From an uncultured Mucilaginibacter sp. (GTDB lineage: Bacteria > Bacteroidota > Bacteroidia > Sphingobacteriales > Sphingobacteriaceae), in NCBI GenBank assembly GCA_946479225.1, contig CAMLFI010000099.1, forward strand, positions 1-8,132: 8,132 nt of DNA. Direction: 5' to 3'. The notes under the pieces were generated by a model. That model was not told where the DNA came from, ran no database searches, and saw only the letters and a list, made by a program, of their open reading frames with translations. This document shows positions 1-6,031 of the stretch, in pieces. Both the position numbers and the translations under genes were made by a program. Positions within the stretch are counted from its first letter, which is position 1, and each line of letters opens with the position of its first letter.

Positions 1-885
1 TTACTGAATGCGGCTTCCATATATTACACCTTTCAGGCCATGGAAGAGGTTATGCGCCCCGGCGATGAAATGCTGTGGCAGCAGTTCAGCTCTACCCAAC
101 GCATAGCCTGGAAAACAGGCACCAGCTTTGGCTTTCGCGATGGCTGGGCGATAGGCGTTACGCCGCGTTATGTGGTTGGCGTTTGGGTGGGCAACACCAA
201 TGGCGAGGGCAGGCCGGGATTGATCGGGGTAAATACTGCCGCGCCTATCTTGTTCGAGATATTCAGGCAGTTACCCGTGTCAAGACAATGGTTTACCATG
301 CCTGCAGGAGAGATGACCCGCATAGCGATTTGTCGCGAAAGCGGATACCGCGCTGGCGAATACTGCCAACCTGTTGATACTTTGTTTGTCCCAAAAAGCG
401 GATTAAAGGCCGGAGTATGCACCTTTCATCAATTGGTGCATCTGGATGCCACCCGCAAATGGCAGGTGAACTCGATTTGCGAAGCCCCAGGCAATATGGT
501 GCATGTGCCCTGGTTTGTGCTGCCGCCATCGATGGAGTATTATTATAAAAGCCGGAGTTATAACTATCGTGCCCTGCCACCGTTCAGGTCCGACTGCGGC
601 ACCGGTACGCAGCGCACAATGGAGATGATATACCCCAAAGATGGCGCTAAAGTGTACGTGCCGCTGGAGGCCGATGGCGGACGCGGGCGGGTGATCTGTA
701 ACGCAGCACACCGGCAACCCGGCATTAAACTGTTTTGGAACCTCGACGACCAGTACATGGGCCAAACCATAGGTTACCACCAAATGGCGCTTAACCCCAC
801 GCCGGGCAAACACATTTTAACTTTGGTTGATGCCGATGGCAACCGCCTGCAAACACGTTTTGAGGTGTTGGAGAAGGGGAGATAG
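1..885 (+). CDS. pbpC: Penicillin-binding protein 1C, C-terminal part (partial, 5' end outside window)
   Basis: This is the last 294 residues of a class A penicillin-binding protein, an inner-membrane enzyme that polymerises and cross-links peptidoglycan in the periplasm. The frame is open from base 1, so the gene starts upstream; the ATG at 40 is internal. The end of the transpeptidase domain is visible: the KTG box reads WKTGTSFGFRDGWAIG, with its Lys at in-window residue 38, followed by VVGVWVGNTNGEG. The transglycosylase domain and the SxxK and SxN motifs lie upstream of the window. After a linker with four Cys, residues about 210-291 (IYPKDGAKVYVPLE ... LTLVDADGN) match the BiPBP_C domain that closes PBP1C proteins. 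Base composition is clearly more G+C-rich than everything after 1270, which fits the chromosomal side of the junction. No obvious terminator follows. Identity to the PBP1C family is from recognised motifs. Confidence 0.93.
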   Translation, partial: LLNAASIYYTFQAMEEVMRPGDEMLWQQFSSTQRIAWKTGTSFGFRDGWAIGVTPRYVVGVWVGNTNGEGRPGLIGVNTAAPILFEIFRQLPVSRQWFTMPAGEMTRIAICRESGYRAGEYCQPVDTLFVPKSGLKAGVCTFHQLVHLDATRKWQVNSICEAPGNMVHVPWFVLPPSMEYYYKSRSYNYRALPPFRSDCGTGTQRTMEMIYPKDGAKVYVPLEADGGRGRVICNAAHRQPGIKLFWNLDDQYMGQTIGYHQMALNPTPGKHILTLVDADGNRLQTRFEVLEKGR

Positions 886-943
886 GCTGGACGATACTAA
901 GCTTGCGCGAGTACAAAAACGGGCTGATCCAAAATCGGAGGGG

Positions 944-998
944 TGTTGCAAAAGTGTTGCTTATCTGTTGCTATTCTGTTGCAAAAGTGTTGCAAAAA
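944..998 (+). repeat. Five TGTTGC units at 11-bp period
   Basis: TGTTGC occurs at 944, 955, 966, 977 and 988, exactly 11 bases apart, with 5-base spacers AAAAG, TTATC, TATTC, AAAAG and AAAAA. The 17-mer TGTTGCAAAAGTGTTGC is therefore present twice (944-960 and 977-993). One unit per helical turn would put every copy on the same DNA face, as in a protein-binding array. The unit GTGTTGCAAAA agrees at 8 of 11 positions with GTGCACCAAAA, repeated at 1301-1322 beside the integrase. The periodicity is seen directly; the role as a recombinase-binding site is inferred. Confidence 0.85.
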
Positions 999-1132
999 GA
1001 TGGAGATCAGTATTTGTTATTTGCTGATAATGAGTAATTTAATTGTTTTGCAATCAAATTTAACGACTTGAGTGTAATAGTTAATAAATTGATATACAGA
1101 GAGTTATATTTTTGTTTTTAGCGAATGCATAT

Positions 1133-1144
1133 TTTTTGCAACAC
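1133..1144 (-). repeat. Inverted copy of the array unit GTGTTGCAAAAA
   Basis: The plus strand reads TTTTTGCAACAC, the exact reverse complement of GTGTTGCAAAAA at 987-998. The two arms are separated by 134 bases, too far for a simple hairpin but usual for paired binding sites on either side of a recombination region. Confidence 0.6.
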
Positions 1145-1158
1145 CCGCATGTATCAAC

Positions 1159-1196
1159 AAAAAAGCCTTCCGATTTATCATCGAAAGGCTTTTTTT
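1159..1196 (-). terminator. Terminator hairpin downstream of the tRNA-Arg
   Basis: AAAAAAGCCTTCCGAT (1159-1174) pairs with ATCGAAAGGCTTTTTT (1180-1195) around a 5-base loop TTATC, with one mismatch. It begins one base past the discriminator of the minus-strand tRNA. The A and T runs on both sides would let it act in either direction, though its place fits tRNA termination. Confidence 0.75.
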
Positions 1197-1197
1197 G

Positions 1198-1271
1198 TGA
1201 TCCCATCAGGATTCGAACCTGAGACCGACAGATTAGAAATCTGTTGCTCTATCCAGCTGAGCTATGTTTTA
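1198..1271 (-). tRNA. tRNA-Arg(UCU) with replaced 5' acceptor strand (attachment-site remnant)
   Basis: Read on the minus strand, the T arm (1206-1222, TTCGAAT loop), a 5-base variable loop, the anticodon arm (stem ACAGA/TCTGT, loop TTTCTAA, anticodon TCT at 1235-1237) and the D arm are all intact. The 3' acceptor strand TGGGATC (1199-1205) has discriminator A at 1198 and no encoded CCA. The 5' acceptor strand should read GATCCCA but reads TAAAACA (1265-1271), so only 3 of 7 pairs form. The tRNA match stops at about 1266, where integrase-side DNA begins. Any original promoter, to the right, is also gone. It is probably not a working tRNA; an intact copy would be expected at the far end of the element or elsewhere. 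A tRNA finder might still call it on the strength of its three intact arms. Confidence 0.8.
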
Positions 1272-1275
1272 AGGC
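1199..1275. other. Probable attL junction between chromosome and element
   Basis: The tRNA-derived sequence, the loss of acceptor pairing at about 1266/1267, the shift to A+T-richer DNA, and an integrase gene starting about 55 bases further on together mark an integration junction. Tyrosine recombinases of mobile elements commonly use tRNA genes. The exact crossover cannot be fixed without the other end or the empty site. Confidence 0.7.
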
Positions 1276-1300
1276 GGTTTTTGACCTGTTTTCCCGCAAA

Positions 1301-1322
1301 GTGCACCAAAAGTGCACCAAAA
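1301..1322 (+). repeat. Two tandem 11-bp repeats GTGCACCAAAA ending at the integrase start
   Basis: GTGCACCAAAA occurs at 1301-1311 and 1312-1322, back to back, and the last A is the first base of the integrase ATG. The position between the tRNA junction and int suits a recombinase- or excisionase-binding site that could also let the protein repress its own gene. That role is inferred. The period matches the TGTTGC array on the other side of the tRNA. Confidence 0.8.
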
Positions 1323-2485
1323 TGTCAAATTTCACAGAACCTACAATTGTAACAACTAATGACATAAAACATCGATCATTTATATCTTTTTACTACAATG
1401 GTAAACCCCAAAGACAGTATAACGGTAATGCCATAGGAAAAATTATTAATCCTAATCGTGCCAGCACGCTGAACGAAAAACTAACCTTGTTAAATAGATT
1501 GCGATTTGAAATTCATAAGGCACTTGAGGCTGGTAATTACACGAAGTCAGATCATAACTCATCGGCCATTCAGACAAAGCAAGTAGCCAATAATCCACAG
1601 GCTAATTTACAGCCAGCTATTAAACACCTATACGATGCTGTTAAGGTCAAAATCAGGTCGAACCTTAGTAAAAAGTACAAGCGTAATTTAAAAACCATTT
1701 ATAGACAATTTAAACAATTTATGTCGGCTGAAGAGCTAGCGCGACCATTAAATACGATATCCACATTCCGGGTTGAAGCTTTCCTAAATCAATTCAGCTC
1801 TACTGGAACGTACTATATGAATAAACGACGAGACCTCGGCGTACTTTTTAATTCAGCGGGTAGAGCATTTGAACAGCCGGTTGCAACGGTAACGAGAACT
1901 GCAAAAAGAAAAGCAAAATCAACACTACATAAACCATATGACAAACACCAAGTAAAGCCAATATTAGAATACCTTGAGGTACATAACTTCAAACTCTATA
2001 TTTGCTGTTTACTCACCTATGGTTCTTGGTTGCGGCCACATGAAGAAATCAGATTATTAACTTTGAATAATTTCACTGAGGATTTGACGGAGATAAGATT
2101 ATCTGGCAACGAGAATAAAGGAGGGAAAGTAAGGGTGGTCTACGTTCCAGAATACACCAAAAAGGTGATTGCACCTATACTTTCAAAACTGTCGCGCAAT
2201 GAGAATATTTTCACTTGCTCCAACGAAGTTTTAAACGAAAGCTACTTCAACACCGCGTGGTCAAGAGCATATAGAAAAATGTTTGCAAATGGGCTCGTTT
2301 ATGAAGGGCAAACGATTTATTCATTTAGGCATACGGCAGCAATAGATACCTATCGAAAGAAGAAGGACGTGTATTTACTGCAAAAACTACTTGGTCATTC
2401 CTCCATAATGGTGACTTTAAAATACTTAAGAAGTTTAGGGGAGTTCAATAGTGATGAGCTAAGGGATGCAGCACCGCAATTGTAG
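1322..2485 (+). CDS. Tyrosine recombinase (integrase) of the element
   Basis: A 387-aa site-specific recombinase that would cut and rejoin the tRNA-Arg attachment site to insert or excise the element. An N-terminal region and a SAM-like core-binding domain (about residues 100-205, IKHLYDAVKVKIRSNLSKKYK onward) precede the catalytic domain. Visible catalytic residues are Arg238 (WLRPHEE), the beta-hairpin Lys266 or Lys269 (NENKGGKVRV), Arg336 (YSFRHTAA), His359 (LLGHSS) and nucleophile Tyr368 (TLKYLR). The first His of the usual HxxR box is Tyr333, a change often seen in Bacteroidota integrases. I start at the ATG at 1322; the frame runs upstream to a TTG at 1244, but that segment is tRNA sequence and repeat. 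No strong Shine-Dalgarno is visible. A hairpin follows at 2500-2531. Family call is firm; the exact subfamily is not. Confidence 0.95.
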   Translation: MSNFTEPTIVTTNDIKHRSFISFYYNGKPQRQYNGNAIGKIINPNRASTLNEKLTLLNRLRFEIHKALEAGNYTKSDHNSSAIQTKQVANNPQANLQPAIKHLYDAVKVKIRSNLSKKYKRNLKTIYRQFKQFMSAEELARPLNTISTFRVEAFLNQFSSTGTYYMNKRRDLGVLFNSAGRAFEQPVATVTRTAKRKAKSTLHKPYDKHQVKPILEYLEVHNFKLYICCLLTYGSWLRPHEEIRLLTLNNFTEDLTEIRLSGNENKGGKVRVVYVPEYTKKVIAPILSKLSRNENIFTCSNEVLNESYFNTAWSRAYRKMFANGLVYEGQTIYSFRHTAAIDTYRKKKDVYLLQKLLGHSSIMVTLKYLRSLGEFNSDELRDAAPQL

Positions 2486-2499
2486 AATTTTAACTTTTA

Positions 2500-2540
2500 A
2501 AAGGTAGTGGATGTAAAGCTCTGCTACCTTTCTTATTTTC
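2500..2540 (+). terminator. Hairpin with T-rich tail after integrase and before the next gene
   Basis: AAAGGTAG (2500-2507) pairs perfectly with CTACCTTT (2524-2531) around a 16-base loop, and CTTATTTTC follows. It would serve as an integrase terminator. It ends only 13 bases before the ATG at 2545, so it also lies in the leader of the next gene, where it could attenuate read-through or affect translation. Confidence 0.55.
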
Positions 2541-2544
2541 GTAT

Positions 2545-3387
2545 ATGTTATATTTCGCTCCTAAACCCGATTTTACCCTGCTTAGCAAGTACTACGGATT
2601 CCAAACAACACCTGAAGCCCTTCAAAAAGAATATGTCGATGGTTACCAGATCCAGGTCGATTGGTACTATACAGATGCAATGGTTGAAGATATAACTCGG
2701 CGTTTTACAGACATTGTAAACAGATACGAGCTCTCCGAACACTTTGATAATTTGATGTTCCTCATCTTATCCAAAGTTCAATATATGGAAAACGCCTTGA
2801 CAACTGCTATAGAAGAAAACGACAACTTACATAGGGCTAAGGAACTTGCGGGTTTGTTGTTATCTTATGAAGCCCCAGAATTGAAAAACACACCGACATT
2901 AACAATTAAAGGCACAAATGGTAGATATAACGTGAAGGACCCAGTCTTATCTAAATGGATAGGCGAATTGATTGTAAAAGCATTAGTACAAGGACCGTTA
3001 CCCCTTACTCTTTTTAATTATGCTATTGATTACCTTTTCACAGAAGGTAAAGGCGAACAACGTCGTATTGACATCAGTAAAGTTAAAGCGGTCCATAATC
3101 AAAAGCCGCAGAAGACCTCTTCTTATATCAGCCAATACCGAACGAGGCTCAAAGCAGAGTTTTGCTACTATCTATTGCCTTACCTTAATGGTGAAACCTC
3201 ATTAGCTAAGCCGGACGGTAAAAACTTTTCAGACAAGCAGCTAAATTTCCTCTATGAGATGATGATACTGTTAGACATCATTAAGCCGGAATGCTTTGAC
3301 TCCTCTATGGACTACGAACCCAAAGACCTTATTCGTAATTTGCTCATAAAATATGCTAACGCGTTCGGTATCAAAGGAAACCAATAG
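2545..3387 (+). CDS. Hypothetical protein, 280 aa
   Basis: I do not recognise this protein. It is soluble-looking, with no signal peptide or membrane segment, rich in Leu, Tyr and charged residues, and probably mostly helical. The N-terminal third is aromatic and acidic (YYGFQTTPEALQKEY, QVDWYYTDAMVED). A middle helical stretch contains MENALTTAIEENDNLHRAKELAGLL (about residues 82-106). A basic segment follows (about 170-200: GKGEQRRIDISKVKAVHNQK), then another helical block (SYISQYRTRLKAEFCYYLLPYL) and an acidic C-terminus. The layout could suit a DNA- or protein-binding accessory factor, but no motif proves that. The start at 2545 is the first ATG; the next in-frame Met (residue 46) would remove the conserved-looking N-terminus. 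It lies 59 bases after the integrase, behind a hairpin, and is probably element-borne. Confidence 0.8.
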   Translation: MLYFAPKPDFTLLSKYYGFQTTPEALQKEYVDGYQIQVDWYYTDAMVEDITRRFTDIVNRYELSEHFDNLMFLILSKVQYMENALTTAIEENDNLHRAKELAGLLLSYEAPELKNTPTLTIKGTNGRYNVKDPVLSKWIGELIVKALVQGPLPLTLFNYAIDYLFTEGKGEQRRIDISKVKAVHNQKPQKTSSYISQYRTRLKAEFCYYLLPYLNGETSLAKPDGKNFSDKQLNFLYEMMILLDIIKPECFDSSMDYEPKDLIRNLLIKYANAFGIKGNQ

Positions 3388-3538
3388 CCACTAAAACTAC
3401 TTTTTTGGTTCCCGAACAACTTTTCTGCCAATTGCGACTATTGTACCGTTAGCAGCAAATAAATACAGCAGGCTGTTAATGTCGGTTAAACAAAGTGCTT
3501 GATCGCGACGCAAAGACGAGAGGGCAATCTACGAATTT

Positions 3539-3955
3539 ATGAGTACTCCCAAGTGGAAAGAACGCCGGGCAAAGAGTTTGCAAGCCGGCGTTATCAGCAG
3601 CAGCATGGTGCTGACTGCGCGGATGTTTTTAGGTAAAGACGGTAGTTTTCATTACCTAACACCGCAACAGTTAATTACCTTCAACGACCAAGGGCGTGAA
3701 GAAGACGTTGAGTCCTTAGCTCACGTAATTGAATTAGCTACCCGTTACCAAATGATGGGCTGCCGTACCTCACGTAGGCCCGACAAAAGCGGCAACCACT
3801 ACAAGTGGCCGTTATTCAACCGAAATGGCAATAGTGATGGGGGCAAAGTCCTCAACATCGGTAATCTTTATCAATTCATGGACGATTTGTATGATCGTAA
3901 ATTTATCATAGGTTTTACATACGATGAGCTGATAGAGGAAGCTGAACAAGCCTAA
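3539..3955 (+). CDS. Hypothetical protein, 138 aa
   Basis: I do not recognise this small soluble protein. Its N-terminus is strongly basic (MSTPKWKERRAKSLQAG), which could contact nucleic acid. The middle is helical with a basic, Cys-containing patch (MMGCRTSRRPDKSGNHYKW, about residues 77-95), and the C-terminus is acidic (DDLYDRKFIIGFTYDELIEEAEQA). A single Cys and scattered His do not make a zinc finger. It stands alone: 151 non-coding bases precede it and a clear terminator hairpin follows at 3970-4002, so it is probably its own transcript. GAGGG about 14 bases before the ATG at 3539 is a poor ribosome-binding candidate. The coding frame is supported by length and even composition, not by a known family. 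Confidence 0.72.
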   Translation: MSTPKWKERRAKSLQAGVISSSMVLTARMFLGKDGSFHYLTPQQLITFNDQGREEDVESLAHVIELATRYQMMGCRTSRRPDKSGNHYKWPLFNRNGNSDGGKVLNIGNLYQFMDDLYDRKFIIGFTYDELIEEAEQA

Positions 3956-3969
3956 TTCAATCTACAACA

Positions 3970-4002
3970 CCCAGGCAGCGAATCTGCTGCTTGGGTTCTT
4001 TT
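3970..4002 (+). terminator. Rho-independent terminator after the 138-aa gene
   Basis: CCCAGGCAGC (3970-3979) pairs with GCTGCTTGGG (3986-3995) around the 6-base loop GAATCT, with one G-T wobble, and TTCTTTT follows. It lies 15 bases past the stop at 3955 and separates this unit from the helicase-like gene. Confidence 0.8.
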
Positions 4003-4026
4003 AACCAACATTATTAAATAATCTAA

Positions 4027-4044
4027 TAGGGCATCTATGCCCTA
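4027..4044 (+). promoter_or_regulatory. Perfect inverted repeat upstream of the helicase-like gene
   Basis: TAGGGCAT and ATGCCCTA flank a central CT: an 18-base perfect dyad ending 21 bases before the ATG at 4066. As RNA it gives a 7-bp stem with a UCUA loop; as DNA it is a good dimer-operator candidate. The tail is not T-rich, so it is not a terminator. The A-rich leader AAACAGGAAAACTAAT follows it. Confidence 0.5.
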
Positions 4045-4065
4045 AACAGGAAAACTAATATTAAA

Positions 4066-5859
4066 ATGAAAACTAACCTACCAATCCCTTTAAACAAGGG
4101 TCAGAAGATCAGCGAGCTTGACTTCTTCAAACAATTCGGCATCATTGCCAACGCCATCTACAACAAAACTATACCTGGCTGCGGCTTTACCCGCTACGCT
4201 ATCGAGTTCTTCTTACATCACCTAATATGTATTTTACCCAATGTGCCGGTTATACAGGACAAAGTTAGTAAACACAATGAAAGGCTCCCAGACAGGGAAA
4301 TACTTGGTGTTCATAAAGGCATAACCATCGCGAGGATAAAGGAGTACTTGCAATCAGATGTTAAGTACAAGAAAATACTCACTACGCCTGAAGGCTTCAT
4401 CACCAAAGTAATGAAAGCTTTTAGTGACCCTGAAGAAATGAAGCAAATGTTCTTCTTGCTTTTTGACGAATGCGAACGTATAGTGACAGATGTTTCTTAC
4501 CGTGGTGCAATCGCAGCTCCGCTTACTACTTTCTTTGATTTTCCTAAGAAAGCTATGGTTTCAGCAACAACCTTAGAGTTTAGTGATGAACGATTTAAAG
4601 ACTTTGCCTATTATCAAATAGAGCCTACTTATGATTACAGCGTGCCGCTAACCGTCATTAACACTAACAACATTGCGGAAGCTGTAAAAAAGCATTTAGA
4701 TGAACTTAACAGTGAACGCAATTGCATATTCTTCAACTCTACGTTAGGTATAAATGCTGTTATTAACAATTTGGACATTGCAGGAGATAGCATCGCCTTC
4801 TGTGCTGAAGATAGTGTCTTAGCCTTAAAGGAGCTTGGCTTTAATAATGCATATGACAACTTTGACACACGTGCGATGACGGACTATACATTCTTTACCA
4901 GTCGTTATTTCAGCGCAATAGATATTGAACTTGATTACAAGCCTGATATTACAATTATTTCAGATGTAATTTTTGCTAAGCACAGCGTACTTGACCCTCA
5001 CACCGAGATAATACAAATTGCAGGGCGGTTCCGCAATGGCGTAAACAGTATTACGCATATCACCAACTATAATTCGGATATAAAGTGGATGAACCGCGAA
5101 GAGGCCTTCTACTTCTTGAAAGGTAGTCTTAATACCTATGAAAGCTTTGTGAGTGGGCATGACAAGGCCACTAATCCAGGCAGCAGAAAAACTTTTTCTA
5201 AGGCAATTGAAGAGGCAGACGAAAACAAATACTATGTTGACGGACAGCTTAACTTTTTTATGGTTGATAACTTTATCCATGAAGAACGTGTAAAAGGGTA
5301 TTATCAAATGCCTGAACATCTTAAAGCTGCTTATACAGATGTTGCTAACCACTTTAATGTAGAGTACGTGGAGGACAACTACGCGATTGAAGACAGCGAT
5401 TTGTTCATGCTTCACAGCAAACAAACAGAAAAAGAGAAACGGCAAACTATAGCCGAACTCTTCGACAAGTGGACATCAAAGCTCGACCGCTATGTATTTG
5501 CCCCAACCAACATGTTAGCTAAGTTAATCAACAAGTACCCTGAAATATATCATGCATATCTTACCATTGGGTTGGAAGGGTTGGAAGCTGCTGATTACGT
5601 TAAAGCTGAGATTGACAAAGCCGTTAAAAGGGCAGAAGTAAAAAAGCAGACTCAATGGCTGGCTACTAAGGTTTACGCAGTTTTCGATGAAAACACTACA
5701 TATCTTTCAAGTACTATTGTCGAAGAATTGACGAAAATATATAAAGAATGTGGTTTGTCAACCACTGTGCGACCAGCCTCTATACGTAGGTACTTTGTAG
5801 CTCGAATCACGACTCGCAATAAAGTAAAAGCTTACAACCTAGGAAAGAGGCTCTACTAA
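4066..5859 (+). CDS. SF2 helicase-like protein with lysine-less P-loop, probable element replication or maintenance factor
   Basis: A 597-aa protein with helicase-like motifs in the right order: P-loop-like NKTIPGCGFT (residues 33-42), motif Ia-like LPNVPVI (57-63), a DEAD-type Walker B FDECERI (133-139), SAT (166-168), IFFNST (221-226), TSRYFSAIDIE (278-288) and a motif VI-like QIAGRFRNG (317-325). The P-loop has no Lys in the GxGKT position: it reads GCGFT. Residues about 450-597 form a separate helical part ending in a basic segment (PASIRRYFVARITTRNK) that resembles the C-terminal winged-helix end of some mobile-element replication proteins. I recall similar proteins with an IPGCGAT box from Bacteroidota mobile elements, usually annotated hypothetical. 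The role in DNA unwinding or origin handling is inference. It sits alone between a terminator and a long structured non-coding region. Start at 4066 follows an A-rich leader. Confidence 0.85.
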   Translation: MKTNLPIPLNKGQKISELDFFKQFGIIANAIYNKTIPGCGFTRYAIEFFLHHLICILPNVPVIQDKVSKHNERLPDREILGVHKGITIARIKEYLQSDVKYKKILTTPEGFITKVMKAFSDPEEMKQMFFLLFDECERIVTDVSYRGAIAAPLTTFFDFPKKAMVSATTLEFSDERFKDFAYYQIEPTYDYSVPLTVINTNNIAEAVKKHLDELNSERNCIFFNSTLGINAVINNLDIAGDSIAFCAEDSVLALKELGFNNAYDNFDTRAMTDYTFFTSRYFSAIDIELDYKPDITIISDVIFAKHSVLDPHTEIIQIAGRFRNGVNSITHITNYNSDIKWMNREEAFYFLKGSLNTYESFVSGHDKATNPGSRKTFSKAIEEADENKYYVDGQLNFFMVDNFIHEERVKGYYQMPEHLKAAYTDVANHFNVEYVEDNYAIEDSDLFMLHSKQTEKEKRQTIAELFDKWTSKLDRYVFAPTNMLAKLINKYPEIYHAYLTIGLEGLEAADYVKAEIDKAVKRAEVKKQTQWLATKVYAVFDENTTYLSSTIVEELTKIYKECGLSTTVRPASIRRYFVARITTRNKVKAYNLGKRLY

Positions 5860-5871
5860 TAGATGGAAAGC

Positions 5872-5994
5872 CAATCCCGGTTTTTCGAAAAATGTTACTT
5901 TATACCCGGAAGTAAAACTTGGGATTGACGAGGCCAAGTCAATCCAATAAATTAATTAATTACTTGTTTTAACCGGAAAATATATTTCGGGATT
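5872..5994 (+). repeat. Four GGGATT units in alternating orientation
   Basis: CAATCCC (5872-5878), GGGATTG (5921-5927), CAATCC (5940-5945) and GGGATT (5989-5994) alternate in direction. The second can pair with the first (7 bp) or, as GGATTGAC (5922-5929), with GTCAATCC (5938-5945, 8 bp), so the two folds exclude each other. Inside the larger fold lie TTTTTCGAAAAA (5881-5892) and TTACTT/AAGTAA (5895-5900 with 5910-5915). CCGGAA precedes both forward units by 15 or 16 bases. Confidence 0.6.
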
Positions 5995-6000
5995 AACTCC

Positions 6001-6031
6001 AAAGCTGCTCTCAAGGCAGCTTTTTGTTTTT
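6001..6031 (+). terminator. Rho-independent terminator downstream of the helicase-like gene
   Basis: AAAGCTGC (6001-6008) pairs perfectly with GCAGCTTT (6016-6023) around a 7-base loop and is followed by TTGTTTTT. It closes the structured block that begins at 5872, about 140 bases past the stop at 5859. Confidence 0.8.

Larger units (their letters stand above)
886..1157. other. Non-coding chromosomal flank with repeat array
   Basis: No convincing gene is seen between the pbpC stop and the tRNA terminator. The first part holds the 11-bp-periodic TGTTGC array (944-998), listed separately. From about 1020 to 1130 the DNA is A+T-rich. An inverted 12-bp copy of the array's last unit lies at 1133-1144. 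Short frames across this stretch translate the repeats themselves (CCKSVA) and look fortuitous. Confidence 0.7.

Noticed and set aside
403..813. 136-codon minus-strand frame inside pbpC
   Set aside because: It is antisense to a well-supported coding frame and its product has no recognisable character.
944..998. CRISPR array
   Set aside because: Units are 6 bases with 5-base spacers, far too short for CRISPR repeats and spacers, and no cas genes are present.
827..1027. 66-codon plus-strand frame over the end of pbpC and the repeat array
   Set aside because: It overlaps pbpC out of frame and then simply translates the TGTTGC repeats (CCKSVA twice), with no leader or domain.
1244..1321. N-terminal extension of the integrase from a TTG at 1244
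   Set aside because: This segment is the tRNA remnant plus the GTGCACC repeats; the ATG at 1322 gives a normal-length integrase.
1125..1352. 75-codon plus-strand frame across the tRNA
   Set aside because: It reads the antisense of the terminator and tRNA, so it is not a protein gene.
4960..5445. 161-codon minus-strand frame inside the helicase-like gene
   Set aside because: It is antisense to a frame with ordered helicase motifs. The apparent hydrophobicity comes from the complement of Lys and Glu codons.
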